Below are positions 11,479-20,107 of a DNA stretch of 64,000 nucleotides, one piece after another (within the stretch, counting starts at the first letter, position 1; each line of letters starts with the position of its first letter). The position numbers and the translations under genes are program-made. The stretch is from Massilia sp. Root133 (GTDB lineage: Bacteria > Pseudomonadota > Gammaproteobacteria > Burkholderiales > Burkholderiaceae_D). The stretch spans positions 100,399 to 164,398 of the forward strand of contig NZ_LMEW01000007.1 in NCBI RefSeq assembly GCF_001426525.1, given 5' to 3'. The notes beneath the pieces are model-generated. The model was not told the origin of the DNA. It did not search any database and saw only the letters and a list, made by a program, of their open reading frames with translations.

Positions 11479-11952
11479 ATGCATCGTAAATCCATTGACG
11501 TCTGGGTCGGCCTTTTTGTCCTGTTGGGTGCGTTAGCGCTCCTTTTCCTGGCACTCAAGGCCGGTAACATGAGCACGATTTCGTTCAGCAAGACGTACGC
11601 CATCACGGGCAAGTTCGACAACATCGGCGGCCTGAAGCCGCAATCGCCCGTCAAGAGCGCGGGCGTGGTCGTGGGCCGCGTGGGCGACATTGCGTTCGAC
11701 GATAAAAGTTTCCAGGCCATCGTCCGCCTCGATCTGAATCCTGCTTACAAGTTCCCGAAGGACAGCTCTCTGAAGATCCTGACCTCGGGCCTGCTCGGTG
11801 AGCAATACATCGGCATCGAGGCCGGTGGCGACATGAACAATCTCGTCGAAGGCGACCGCATCACCCGTACGCAATCGGCCGCAGTGCTCGAAGACTTGAT
11901 TAATCAATTTATCTATAGCAAGGCAGCCGAAGGAAAGGACAGTAGCAAATGA
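11479..11952 (+). CDS. mlaD: MCE-domain phospholipid-binding protein MlaD
   Basis: MlaD is an MCE protein, anchored in the inner membrane, that forms a hexameric periplasmic ring on MlaFE and hands lipid to or from MlaC. The 157 residues comprise an N-terminal anchor (about 9-29), one MCE domain (about 40-118, with FDNIGGLKPQSPVKSAGVVVG) and a short helical tail. GGGAAA-like purines lie just before ATG 11479. The stop overlaps the mlaA start by four bases. Confidence 0.95.
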   Translation: MHRKSIDVWVGLFVLLGALALLFLALKAGNMSTISFSKTYAITGKFDNIGGLKPQSPVKSAGVVVGRVGDIAFDDKSFQAIVRLDLNPAYKFPKDSSLKILTSGLLGEQYIGIEAGGDMNNLVEGDRITRTQSAAVLEDLINQFIYSKAAEGKDSSK

Positions 11953-12812
11953 CGAACCGCAATGACTCCGCCTCGCCGCGTACCCGCACTGGCCTGGCGC
12001 TGACACTCGGTGCAGCCGTATTGCTGAGTGGCTGTGCGACGACCGCCAACCCGAAAGACCCGTTCGAGAAGTTCAACCGGGCCATGTTCAGCTTCAACGA
12101 CACGGTCGACCGCGTCGCCCTGAAGCCGGCCGCCACCGCCTACAAGAACGTCACGCCGACCTTCGTGCAAACGGGCGTGAACAATTTCTTCGGTAACTTG
12201 ACCGATTTGTGGAGCTCGCTGAACAATTTTGCCCAGCTGAAAGGGCAAGACGGCTTGAACGATTTCATGCGTTTTGCCGTGAACTCCACGCTGGGTCTCG
12301 CCGGCGTGCTGGACATCGCCACCCCGGCCGGCATGCGCAAGCATAACGAGGACTTCGGCCAGACCCTCGGATATTGGGGCGTGCCGAGCGGTCCCTACTT
12401 GATGTTGCCGCTGCTGGGCCCATCTACGATCCGTGACACCGCGACCTTGCCCGCCGACTGGTGGGGCGATGCGTGGACCCACGTGAACGATGTGCCGTGG
12501 CGCACCAGTGGCATCGTCCTGCGCGCGGTCGACCAGCGTGCCAGCGTGCTGGACGCGTCGAACCTGCTGGAAGACGCCGCCCTCGACCGTTACGAATTCA
12601 TCCGTGACGGCTACATGCAGCGTCGCAACAGCAAGGTGCTCGACACGGACAAGGCGCAGGAACGCGCCGACAAGGTCCACGAAAAACTGGAAAAGGTCCA
12701 GGAAAAGGTCGAATCGAAGCTGGGCGTGAAACTGGGCCCGAAACCGGTGCCCGAAGATGGCGCGGAAGAGCCCGCAGCGGCGCCCGTGTCATCCGAACCG
12801 GCCAGCAAATAG
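11949..12812 (+). CDS. mlaA: Outer-membrane lipoprotein MlaA (VacJ)
   Basis: MlaA is the outer-membrane lipoprotein that removes misplaced phospholipid from the outer leaflet and passes it to MlaC. The signal peptide ends in the lipobox LLSGC at about residues 25-29. DPFEKFNRAMFSFND and the NFFGNLTDLWSSLNN region are typical VacJ signatures. The 287-residue length includes a charged, probably coiled C-terminal tail from about residue 225 rich in K, E, V and P, longer than in E. coli MlaA. In enteric bacteria mlaA is encoded elsewhere; here it lies between mlaD and mlaC, as reported for Burkholderia. Confidence 0.95.
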   Translation: MTNRNDSASPRTRTGLALTLGAAVLLSGCATTANPKDPFEKFNRAMFSFNDTVDRVALKPAATAYKNVTPTFVQTGVNNFFGNLTDLWSSLNNFAQLKGQDGLNDFMRFAVNSTLGLAGVLDIATPAGMRKHNEDFGQTLGYWGVPSGPYLMLPLLGPSTIRDTATLPADWWGDAWTHVNDVPWRTSGIVLRAVDQRASVLDASNLLEDAALDRYEFIRDGYMQRRNSKVLDTDKAQERADKVHEKLEKVQEKVESKLGVKLGPKPVPEDGAEEPAAAPVSSEPASK

Positions 12813-12889
12813 TTAACGACGGTACAGCCAGGCCGTCCGCGCAGCACGCGGGACCGCTTGGCCAGACCCAACCAAATTAAAGGAAGCGT

Positions 12890-13543
12890 ATGAAGCCCAT
12901 CGCAAAACTGATCGTGACCGCCGCCGCCGTGGCCATGTCCACCGCCGTTCTCGTCGCGCCGGCCCGCGCCGCCGTCGAGGCACCGGATGCCCTCGTGAAA
13001 CGCGTCTCCACCGACGTCATCGATAGCGTCAAGGCCGACAAGGACATCCAGGCCGGCAACAGCAGGAAAATCATGGATCTGGTCAACAGCAAGATCCTGC
13101 CGTACGTCGATTCCGACAAGATGACGGCCCAGGCCGCCGGCCGCTTCTGGCGCCAGGCGACGCCGGAGCAGCAAAAGCAGCTGGCGGCCGAGTTCCGCAC
13201 GCTGCTCGTGTACACCTATGCCGGTGCGCTGTCGCAGATCAAGAACGAAACCATCGAGTTCAAGCCGTTCCGCGCCGACCCGGCCGACACGGAAGTCGAG
13301 GTGAAATCGCAGGTCAACCTGACCCGCGGCGAGCCGATCACCCTGAACTACCGCCTGGCCAAGGGCCCGCAGGGCTGGAAGATCTTCGACCTGAACGTGC
13401 TGGGCGCGTGGCTGGTGGAAACCTACAAGAGCACCTTCGCGTCGGAAATCGGCAAGAACGGCATCGACGGCCTGATCAAGAAGCTGCACGACCGCAACGA
13501 GCAGCTGGCCAACAAGCCGCTGACCAAGTCCGCGCAGAAGTAA
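12890..13543 (+). CDS. mlaC: Periplasmic phospholipid carrier MlaC
   Basis: MlaC is the soluble periplasmic shuttle between MlaA and MlaFEDB. The 217 residues start with a signal peptide (about 1-27, ending PARAA) and continue with the Tol-Tol-Ttg2-type fold, visible as DKMTAQAAGRFWRQATPEQQKQL and the GEPITLNYRL segment. AAAGGA precedes ATG 12890 at good spacing. The 77-base gap after mlaA shows no clear promoter or terminator. mlaB starts two bases after the stop. Confidence 0.94.
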   Translation: MKPIAKLIVTAAAVAMSTAVLVAPARAAVEAPDALVKRVSTDVIDSVKADKDIQAGNSRKIMDLVNSKILPYVDSDKMTAQAAGRFWRQATPEQQKQLAAEFRTLLVYTYAGALSQIKNETIEFKPFRADPADTEVEVKSQVNLTRGEPITLNYRLAKGPQGWKIFDLNVLGAWLVETYKSTFASEIGKNGIDGLIKKLHDRNEQLANKPLTKSAQK

Positions 13544-13545
13544 GC

Positions 13546-13821
13546 ATGGCGGAAGCGAATCCCATGCTCTCGCTGGAAGCCCTGACGTTCGACAACGCGC
13601 AAGCGGCGTTGGCGCGGGGCTGTGCGGCCGTGTCCGCCGGCGAAACCGAGTTCGACCTCGGCGGCGTCAAGGCCGCCGACTCCTCGGCCCTGGCCCTGAT
13701 GCTGGCCTGGCAGCGCCGCGCGCAGGGACTGGGGCGCAGCCTGAAGTTCATCAATGTGCCGGCCAACGTCGATGCGTTGGCAAAGTTATACGGCGTCGAC
13801 GGGTTGTTGGGCCGCGCGTAA
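13546..13821 (+). CDS. mlaB: STAS-domain protein MlaB
   Basis: MlaB is the cytoplasmic STAS-domain subunit that supports MlaF activity. The 91-residue protein contains a single STAS domain with the motif AADSSALALML, in which a phosphorylatable Ser/Thr-type position lies after the Asp. ATG 13546 follows the mlaC stop by two bases. The frame remains open upstream inside mlaC, but the STAS fold starts here. It is the last gene of the mla operon; a hairpin and a terminator follow. Confidence 0.85.
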   Translation: MAEANPMLSLEALTFDNAQAALARGCAAVSAGETEFDLGGVKAADSSALALMLAWQRRAQGLGRSLKFINVPANVDALAKLYGVDGLLGRA

Positions 13822-13830
13822 CTTTGTAGA

Positions 13831-13863
13831 CACGTGATTGATGCCCCCGGCATCAATCACGTG
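13831..13863. other. Perfect 14-base inverted repeat after mlaB
   Basis: CACGTGATTGATGC (13831-13844) pairs perfectly with 13850-13863 across a five-base loop. No T run follows. It may be an mRNA 3' stabiliser or a protein binding site; a second hairpin with T residues lies just downstream. Confidence 0.7.
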
Positions 13864-13873
13864 CCCACCCTCG

Positions 13874-13906
13874 AAAACGCCACGGCCCGGAACGCCGTGG
13901 CGTTTT
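13874..13906 (+). terminator. Rho-independent terminator of the mla operon
   Basis: A 13-base perfect stem (13874-13886 with 13894-13906), AAAACGCCACGGC against its complement, closes a seven-base loop and ends in TTTT CTTCT. The A tract before and T tract after make it potentially bidirectional. Confidence 0.85.
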
Positions 13907-13910
13907 CTTC

Positions 13911-13916
13911 TATAAT
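13911..13916 (+). promoter_or_regulatory. Consensus -10 box for the ABC/ibaG/murA unit
   Basis: TATAAT lies five bases after the mla terminator and 45 bases before the next start codon. The -35 position falls inside the terminator stem and matches poorly, so an activator or a weak promoter is likely. Confidence 0.5.
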
Positions 13917-13961
13917 GGCTCGTTTCACCCGCACGGTTCCGGTCCCTCGGATCCCCAACGC

Positions 13962-14879
13962 ATGACAGCAGCCATCCAGATCGACAGCGTCGAGAAAAGC
14001 TACAAGGGCTTCAAGGCCCTCAAGGGCGTTTCACTGAACATCGAACAAGGCGAATTCTTCGGCCTCCTCGGCCCGAATGGCGCCGGCAAGACGACCCTGA
14101 TTTCGACCATCGCCGGCCTCATTCGTCCGGACGTCGGCAGCGTGCGCATCCACGGCCACGACGTCGTGAAGGATTTCCGCGAGGCGCGCATGAAGCTGGG
14201 CGTCGTGCCGCAGGAACTCGTGTTCGACCCGTTCTTCACCGTGCGCGAGACCCTGCGCCTGCAATCGGGCTATTTCGGCCTGAAGAACAACGATCCATGG
14301 ATCGACGAGGTCATGGAAAACCTCGACCTCACGCCCAAGGCCGACGTCAACATGCGCGCGCTGTCCGGCGGCATGAAGCGCCGCGTGCTCGTCGCCCAGG
14401 CCCTCGTCCATAAACCGCCCGTGATCGTGCTGGACGAACCGACGGCCGGTGTCGACGTCGAACTGCGCCAGACGCTGTGGAAGTTCATCGCGCGCCTGAA
14501 CCGCGAGGGTCATACGGTCGTCCTGACGACGCACTACCTGGAAGAAGCGCAGGCCATGTGCCAGCGCGTGGCCATGCTCAAGACGGGCAACGTCGTCGCG
14601 CTGGACACCATGTCGCAGCTGCTGCGCCGCGTGTCCGGCTCGTCGCTTGTCGTGCACCTGAAGCACGGCGGTCTGCCGGAAGGCCTGCGCCACCTCGTCG
14701 CCCATGACGAACATAACGGCGGCAACAAATACACCCTGCGCGTCAACGAGTACAGCGAAGTGGAGGGCATCCTCGCGCGCCTGCGCGAATCGGGTGCCGA
14801 GATCGACGAGATGCAGTTGCAGCAGGCCGACCTGGAAGACATTTTTATCCAGATCATGGAAGGGAGCCCGGTACGATGA
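13962..14879 (+). CDS. ABC transporter ATP-binding protein, YadG-like
   Basis: The 305-residue ATPase belongs to the ABC-2 exporter group. Walker A is GPNGAGKTT, the signature is LSGGMKRR and Walker B is VIVLDEPTAGVD, followed by a family-typical C-terminal region of about 80 residues. With its partner permease it resembles E. coli YadGH and NodIJ-type exporters, whose substrate is not established here. The stop overlaps the permease start (ATGA). It lies between mla and ibaG-murA, which suggests an envelope role, but that is inference. Confidence 0.9.
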   Translation: MTAAIQIDSVEKSYKGFKALKGVSLNIEQGEFFGLLGPNGAGKTTLISTIAGLIRPDVGSVRIHGHDVVKDFREARMKLGVVPQELVFDPFFTVRETLRLQSGYFGLKNNDPWIDEVMENLDLTPKADVNMRALSGGMKRRVLVAQALVHKPPVIVLDEPTAGVDVELRQTLWKFIARLNREGHTVVLTTHYLEEAQAMCQRVAMLKTGNVVALDTMSQLLRRVSGSSLVVHLKHGGLPEGLRHLVAHDEHNGGNKYTLRVNEYSEVEGILARLRESGAEIDEMQLQQADLEDIFIQIMEGSPVR

Positions 14880-15643
14880 ACGCGTTTTCCGTGGGTTTCC
14901 GCACCCTGTTTTATAAAGAAATCCTGCGCTTCTGGAAGGTTGCCACGCAAACCATCGCCGCGCCCGTCGTCAGCGCGATGCTGTATCTGCTGATCTTCGG
15001 CCACGTGCTCGACGGCCGCGTCGAGATGCTCGATGGCGTCAGCTACACGTCGTTCCTCGTGCCCGGCCTCGTGATGATGAGCGTGCTGCAGAACGCGTTC
15101 GCCAACTCGTCGTCGTCGCTGATCCAGTCGAAAATCACGGGCAACCTCGTGTTCATCCTGCTGCCGCCGCTGTCGCACGTGGAGATCCTGTCCGCATATG
15201 TGACGGCGTCCGTCGTGCGCGGGCTGGCCGTCGGCCTGGGCGTGTTCGTCATCACGGCGTGGTTCGCGCATCTGTCGTTCGTGGCGCCGCTGTGGATCAT
15301 CGTGTTCGCGCTGCTGGGCGCCGGCATCCTGGGCACGCTGGGCGTCATCGCCGGCATCTGGGCGGAAAAATTCGACCAGCTGGCCGCTTTCCAGAACTTT
15401 TTGATCACGCCTGCAACATTTTTGGCCGGTGTGTTCTATTCCATTAAGAAACTTCCGCCGTTCTGGCTCGCAGTCTCGCATTTCAACCCGTTCTTTTATA
15501 TGATTGACGGGTTCCGCTATGGTTTCTTTGGCCAGTCCGACGTGTCGCCGTGGACCAGCCTGGCAATCGTCGCCGTCTTCTTCGTGGCCTTGGCCGCTAT
15601 CGCAATCAATCTGCTTCGCCGCGGCTACAAGCTGCGTCACTGA
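14876..15643 (+). CDS. ABC-2 type permease, YadH-like
   Basis: The 255-residue membrane protein has about six hydrophobic segments and the ABC-2 membrane layout, with the late HFNPFFYMIDGFRYGFFG loop typical of YadH/NodJ-like permeases. It starts inside the ATPase stop codon and so is translated with it. ibaG starts seven bases after its stop, which makes the two exporter genes part of the murA transcription unit. Confidence 0.9.
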   Translation: MNAFSVGFRTLFYKEILRFWKVATQTIAAPVVSAMLYLLIFGHVLDGRVEMLDGVSYTSFLVPGLVMMSVLQNAFANSSSSLIQSKITGNLVFILLPPLSHVEILSAYVTASVVRGLAVGLGVFVITAWFAHLSFVAPLWIIVFALLGAGILGTLGVIAGIWAEKFDQLAAFQNFLITPATFLAGVFYSIKKLPPFWLAVSHFNPFFYMIDGFRYGFFGQSDVSPWTSLAIVAVFFVALAAIAINLLRRGYKLRH

Positions 15644-15649
15644 AAAAAC

Positions 15650-15886
15650 ATGGTTACTACACCCGAACTCATCCACGGCTACATCCAAAAAGGCCTGGAA
15701 TGCACCCACCTGGAAGTGGAGGGCGATGGCCAGCATTTCAGCGCCGTCATCGTCTCGCCTGCATTCGCCGGCAAGAGCCGCATCCAGCGCCACCAGATCG
15801 TCTATGCCGCCCTGGGCGACCGCATGCGTGAAGAAATCCACGCGCTGTCGATGAAGACGCTGACCCCGGACGAGTATCAAGGATAA
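15650..15886 (+). CDS. ibaG: BolA-family protein IbaG
   Basis: The 78-residue protein is a BolA-fold protein of the IbaG (YrbA) type. These bind monothiol glutaredoxins and Fe-S clusters and are linked to acid response and envelope composition. The motif FSAVIVSPAFAGKSRIQRHQIVYAAL contains the family central segment with the conserved histidine. Linkage to mla and murA is the same as in E. coli and supports the name. murA starts three bases after its stop. Confidence 0.88.
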   Translation: MVTTPELIHGYIQKGLECTHLEVEGDGQHFSAVIVSPAFAGKSRIQRHQIVYAALGDRMREEIHALSMKTLTPDEYQG

Positions 15887-15889
15887 TCA

Positions 15890-17140
15890 ATGGACAAGCT
15901 CCAGATCGTCGGCGGCAAGCGCCTGAACGGTGACATCCCCATCTCGGGCGCCAAGAACGCGGCGCTCCCGATCCTGTGCGCGGGCCTGCTGACGGCCGGC
16001 GACCTTGCCCTGTCGAACGTGCCGCGCCTGCACGACGTGCGCACGATGCTGCGCCTGCTCGAACAGACCGGCCTGAAGGTCACGCAGGACGACGAGAACG
16101 TCGTGCTGAACGGTTCCGCCATCAACACCCTCGTCGCACCGTACGAGCTGGTGAAGACGATGCGCGCATCGATCCTCGTGCTGGGCCCGATGCTGGCGCG
16201 CTTCGGCGAAGCCAAGGTGTCGCTGCCGGGCGGCTGCGCGATCGGTTCGCGTCCCGTCGACCAGCACATCAAGGGCCTGCGCCAGATGGGCGCCGACATC
16301 ACGATCGAGGGCGGCTACATCTACGCGAAGGCATCGCGCCTGAAGGGCGCCCGCATCCACACGGACATGATCACCGTGACGGGCACCGAGAACCTGCTGA
16401 TGGCCGCCACGCTGGCCGACGGCGAGACGATCCTGGAAAACGCCGCGCGCGAACCGGAAGTGACGGACCTCGCGAACATGCTCGTGGCGATGGGCGCGAA
16501 GATCGATGGCATCGGCACCGACCGCCTCGTGATCCAGGGCGTCGACAGCCTGCACGGCACCGAACATGGCGTCATCTCCGACCGCATCGAAGCGGCCACG
16601 TTCCTGTGCGCCGTCGCGGCGACGGGCGGCGACATCCGCATCACCCGCACCCGCACCGACATCTTCGACGTGGCCATCGACAAGCTGCGCGAGATGGGCG
16701 TCCAGCTGACCGTGGAAGGCGACAGCATCCGCGCGCGCATGGACGGCCGTCCGCAGCCGGTGTCGTTCCGTACCACGGAATACCCGGGCTTCCCGACCGA
16801 CATGCAGGCCCAGTTCATGGCCGTGAACACGATCGCGAACGGCTCGAGCCGTGTCACCGAAACCATCTTCGAAAACCGCTTCATGCACGTGCAGGAAATG
16901 AACCGCCTGGGCGCGCAGATCTCCACCGAGGGCAACATGGCCTTCATCAAGGGCGTCGACCGCCTCGTCGGCGCGCCCGTGATGGCGACCGACCTGCGCG
17001 CATCGGCGTCCCTCGTGATCGCCGGCCTGGCCGCCGAGGGCACGACCCTCGTCGACCGCATCTATCACCTCGATCGCGGGTATGACCGGATGGAGGCGAA
17101 GTTGTCGGCGGTGGGCGCGGATATCGTACGGATCAAATAA
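15890..17140 (+). CDS. murA: UDP-N-acetylglucosamine 1-carboxyvinyltransferase MurA
   Basis: MurA catalyses the first committed step of peptidoglycan synthesis, adding enolpyruvate from PEP to UDP-GlcNAc in the cytoplasm. The protein has 416 residues, the family norm. K22-N23 in SGAKNAAL are substrate-binding residues. C116 in [14 protein letters not shown] is the catalytic cysteine that fosfomycin modifies, so the enzyme should be sensitive to that drug. It follows ibaG directly and ends shortly before a REP pair that separates it from hisG. Confidence 0.97.
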   Translation: MDKLQIVGGKRLNGDIPISGAKNAALPILCAGLLTAGDLALSNVPRLHDVRTMLRLLEQTGLKVTQDDENVVLNGSAINTLVAPYELVKTMRASILVLGPMLARFGEAKVSLPGGCAIGSRPVDQHIKGLRQMGADITIEGGYIYAKASRLKGARIHTDMITVTGTENLLMAATLADGETILENAAREPEVTDLANMLVAMGAKIDGIGTDRLVIQGVDSLHGTEHGVISDRIEAATFLCAVAATGGDIRITRTRTDIFDVAIDKLREMGVQLTVEGDSIRARMDGRPQPVSFRTTEYPGFPTDMQAQFMAVNTIANGSSRVTETIFENRFMHVQEMNRLGAQISTEGNMAFIKGVDRLVGAPVMATDLRASASLVIAGLAAEGTTLVDRIYHLDRGYDRMEAKLSAVGADIVRIK

Positions 17141-17147
17141 AGACAAA

Positions 17148-17263
17148 GCGTCATTCCCGCGCAGGCGGGAATCCATGCTGAGCTTCCGATGGAAGCCAAC
17201 GAAGATTTACCGAATCAGCTGCCGGAGCTTCAGTATGGGTTCCCGCTTTCGCGGGAACGACGG
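17148..17263. repeat. REP hairpin pair, copy C, between murA and hisG
   Basis: The left hairpin at about 17153-17172 (ATTCCCGC, loop, GCGGGAAT) and the right at about 17239-17258 (GTTCCCGC, loop, GCGGGAAC) are nearly identical to copy A, including CGTCATTCC and GGAACGACG ends. About 65 bases of less conserved sequence lie between them. The element fills most of the 143-base gap upstream of hisG. Confidence 0.88.
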
Positions 17264-17283
17264 CACAAACCAAAACTAGTCAC

Positions 17284-17958
17284 ATGAACGACACCACTCG
17301 GGACAGCTCGCAGCTGATCCTCGCCCTCTCGAAGGGCCGCATCTTCGAAGATACGCTGCCGCTGCTGTCCGCGGCCGGCATCGAGGTACTGGAAAATCCG
17401 GAAACCTCGCGCAAGCTGATCCTCGCCACCAACGATCCCGGCATCCGTGTGCTGATCGTGCGCGCCAGCGACGTGCCGACCTATGTCCAGCATGGCGCCG
17501 CCGACTTTGGCGTGGCCGGCAAGGACGTGCTGCTCGAGCATGGCGGCGAAGGGCTGTATCAACCGATCGACCTGCGCATCGCCTGCTGCCGCATGTCCGT
17601 GGCCGCCAACGCCGGCTTCGACTACGACAACGCCGTGCGCCAGGGCGCGCGCCTGCGCGTGGCCACCAAGTTCGTGCACACGGCGCGCGAGCACTTCGCG
17701 AAGAAGGGCGTGCACGTCGACCTGATCAAACTGTATGGCTCGATGGAGCTGGCGCCGCTGGTCGGCCTGTCCGACGCCATCGTCGACGTCGTGTCGACGG
17801 GCGGCACGCTGCGCGCCAACAACCTGGTCGAAGTGGAAAAGATCATGGAGATCTCGTCGCGCCTCGTCGTCAACCAGGCCGCGCTGAAACTCAAGCGCGA
17901 GCGCCTGCAACCGATCATCGACGCGTTCGAACGCGCGTCCAAGCAGCAGCAATGCTAA
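17284..17958 (+). CDS. hisG: ATP phosphoribosyltransferase, short form
   Basis: HisG catalyses the first step of histidine synthesis, joining ATP and PRPP. At 224 residues this is the short form, which lacks the C-terminal regulatory ACT-like domain and needs HisZ for activity and for feedback by histidine. The PRPP loop [13 protein letters not shown] is visible near residues 167-179. No hisZ lies in this window. The stop overlaps the first possible start of hisD (ATGCTAA). Confidence 0.95.
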   Translation: MNDTTRDSSQLILALSKGRIFEDTLPLLSAAGIEVLENPETSRKLILATNDPGIRVLIVRASDVPTYVQHGAADFGVAGKDVLLEHGGEGLYQPIDLRIACCRMSVAANAGFDYDNAVRQGARLRVATKFVHTAREHFAKKGVHVDLIKLYGSMELAPLVGLSDAIVDVVSTGGTLRANNLVEVEKIMEISSRLVVNQAALKLKRERLQPIIDAFERASKQQQC

Positions 17959-17963
17959 CGACC

Positions 17964-19289
17964 ATGTCCATCACGATCCGCAAACTCGATTCCACCGCCG
18001 CCGATTTCCAGCAGACCCTGAACACGCTGCTCGCGTTCGAAGCGGAGACCGACGACGCCATCGAAACCGCCGTGGCGAACATCCTCGCCGACGTGAAGGC
18101 GCGCGGCGATGCCGCCGTGCTGGAATACACGAACAAGTTCGACCGGCTCCCGAACGGCGGCGCCACCAGCATGACCGCGCTCGACGTCACGCAGGAAGAG
18201 CTGCAGGAAGCGTTGAATGCGCTGCCGGAAGCCCAGCGCGCCGCGTTGCGCACGGCGGCAGAGCGCATCCGCGTCTTCCACGAGCGCCAGAAGCAGGAAC
18301 TGAACGGCTTTACGTACACGGAGCCGGACGGCACGGTGCTGGGCCAGCGCGTCACGCCGCTGGACCGCGTGGGCATCTACGTCCCGGGCGGCAAGGCCGC
18401 GTATCCGTCGTCCGTGCTGATGAACGCGATCCCGGCGCAGGTCGCGGGCGTGAAGGAAATCGTGATGGTCGTGCCGACGCCGGACGGCGTCAAGAACCGC
18501 ATGGTGCTGGCCGCCGCGGCGATCGCCGGCGTCACGCGCGTGATCACGATCGGCGGCGCACAGGCCGTCGGCGCGCTCGCGTACGGCACGGCGACCATCC
18601 CGCCGGTCGATAAAATCGTCGGCCCGGGCAATGCCTATGTCGCCGCCGCCAAGCGCCGCGTGTTCGGCACGGTGGGCATCGACATGATCGCGGGCCCGTC
18701 GGAAATCCTCGTGCTGTGCGACGGCACCACGGATCCGGACTGGGTCGCGATGGACCTGTTCTCGCAGGCCGAGCACGACGAGCTGGCGCAGGCGATCCTG
18801 CTGTGCCCCGACGCGGACTATATCGCCAAAGTGGAAGCGAGCATCCACAAGCTGCTGCCGACGATGCCGCGCAAGGACACCATCGCCACGTCGATGACGG
18901 ACCGCGGCGCGCTGATCCGCGTGCGCGACATGGATGAAGCGTGCGCCATCGCGAACGCCATCGCGGCCGAGCACCTGGAGATCTCCGCCGAGGAGCCGCA
19001 GCAGTGGGCCGATAAAATCCGTCACGCGGGCGCGATGTTCCTGGGCCGCTTCTCGTCCGAATCGCTGGGCGACTATTGCTGCGGCCCGAACCACGTGCTG
19101 CCGACGTCGCGCACGGCGCGCTTCTCGTCGCCGCTGGGCGTGTACGATTTCCAGAAGCGCTCGTCGATCCTGTTCGTGTCGCAGGCCGGCGCGCAAACGC
19201 TGGGCAAGGTCGCGGCCGAACTCGCGTACGGCGAGGGCCTGCAGGCGCACGCGCGCAGCGCAGAATTACGGATCGAATCGGGATCATGA
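17964..19289 (+). CDS. hisD: Histidinol dehydrogenase
   Basis: HisD oxidises L-histidinol to L-histidine in two NAD-dependent steps at a zinc site. From ATG 17964 it has 441 residues and begins [10 protein letters not shown]; an ATG at 17952, overlapping the hisG stop, would add four residues. Visible family features are [25 protein letters not shown], the FSQAEHDE metal-site segment, and [12 protein letters not shown]. The last codons overlap the methyltransferase start (ATGA). Confidence 0.96.
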   Translation: MSITIRKLDSTAADFQQTLNTLLAFEAETDDAIETAVANILADVKARGDAAVLEYTNKFDRLPNGGATSMTALDVTQEELQEALNALPEAQRAALRTAAERIRVFHERQKQELNGFTYTEPDGTVLGQRVTPLDRVGIYVPGGKAAYPSSVLMNAIPAQVAGVKEIVMVVPTPDGVKNRMVLAAAAIAGVTRVITIGGAQAVGALAYGTATIPPVDKIVGPGNAYVAAAKRRVFGTVGIDMIAGPSEILVLCDGTTDPDWVAMDLFSQAEHDELAQAILLCPDADYIAKVEASIHKLLPTMPRKDTIATSMTDRGALIRVRDMDEACAIANAIAAEHLEISAEEPQQWADKIRHAGAMFLGRFSSESLGDYCCGPNHVLPTSRTARFSSPLGVYDFQKRSSILFVSQAGAQTLGKVAAELAYGEGLQAHARSAELRIESGS

Positions 19290-20107
19290 CGGCCTGGCTC
19301 GATCAGGTCTTCTGCGAGGATGCGCTCGAAGGCATGGCGCGCATTCCCGATCGCAGCATCGACCTGATCCTGACGGACCCGCCGTACAATCTCGGCAAGG
19401 ATTACGGCAACGGCTCGGACCAGCAGAGCGTGGAGGATTACCTCGCGTGGACCGAGCGCTGGATCGATTGTGCGCTGCCGAAATTGAAAGACAACGGCAG
19501 CCTGTACATCTTTCTCACGTGGCGCTTCGCGCCCGAGATCTTCGTCATGCTCAAGCGGCGCATGACGATGATGAACGAGATCATCTGGGACCGCCGCGTC
19601 CCCTCGATGGGGGGCAGCACCAGGAGCTTTTCCTCGGTGCACGACACCATCGGCTTCTTCGTGAAGCGCAAGGATTATTATTTCGACTTGGACTCCGTGC
19701 GTATCCCGTACGACGCCGAGACGAAGAAGGCGCGATCGCGCTCGATCTTCGTGGGCGCCAAGTGGCTGGAAGTGGGTTACAACCCGAAGGACCTGTGGAG
19801 CGTGTCGCGCCTGCATCGCGAACATGCGGAACGGGTCGACCATCCGACCCAGAAACCGCTCGAGATCATCGAGCGCATGGTCAAGGCGTCGTGCCCGCCG
19901 GGCGGCGTCGTGCTCGACCCGTTCATGGGCAGCGGCACGACGGCTCTGGCTGCAAAACGCCTCGGCCGGCATTTCACCGGTTTCGAGCTGAACCCCGCCT
20001 ACTGCGCGACCATCGCGGAACGTTTGTCCGCTCCCGCGCAGCCGGCCACCAAGAAACGCAAGGGCGTCCGCGTGGACGCCGCCACCGAAGGAGTAGACCA
20101 AGCATGA
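19286..20107 (+). CDS. Beta-class DNA methyltransferase (N4-cytosine or N6-adenine) inside the his operon
   Basis: The 273-residue protein is an S-adenosylmethionine-dependent DNA methyltransferase of the N6_N4_Mtase family. The catalytic motif IV is DPPY at residues 31-34 and the cofactor motif I is FMGSGTT at 213-219. This order (IV before I) is that of the beta class, to which CcrM belongs. A central segment with RFAPEIF and [10 protein letters not shown] would include target recognition. A basic tail (KKRKGVRVD) follows. No restriction endonuclease or specificity gene is near. ATGA overlaps join it to hisD and to hisC, so it is co-translated with them. Target sequence and role are unknown. 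Confidence 0.9.
   Translation: MTAWLDQVFCEDALEGMARIPDRSIDLILTDPPYNLGKDYGNGSDQQSVEDYLAWTERWIDCALPKLKDNGSLYIFLTWRFAPEIFVMLKRRMTMMNEIIWDRRVPSMGGSTRSFSSVHDTIGFFVKRKDYYFDLDSVRIPYDAETKKARSRSIFVGAKWLEVGYNPKDLWSVSRLHREHAERVDHPTQKPLEIIERMVKASCPPGGVVLDPFMGSGTTALAAKRLGRHFTGFELNPAYCATIAERLSAPAQPATKKRKGVRVDAATEGVDQA

Noticed and set aside
18934..20103. Upstream extension of the hisC frame through hisD and the methyltransferase
   Set aside because: Shadow frame with low-complexity Arg-rich translation; hisC starts at 20104.
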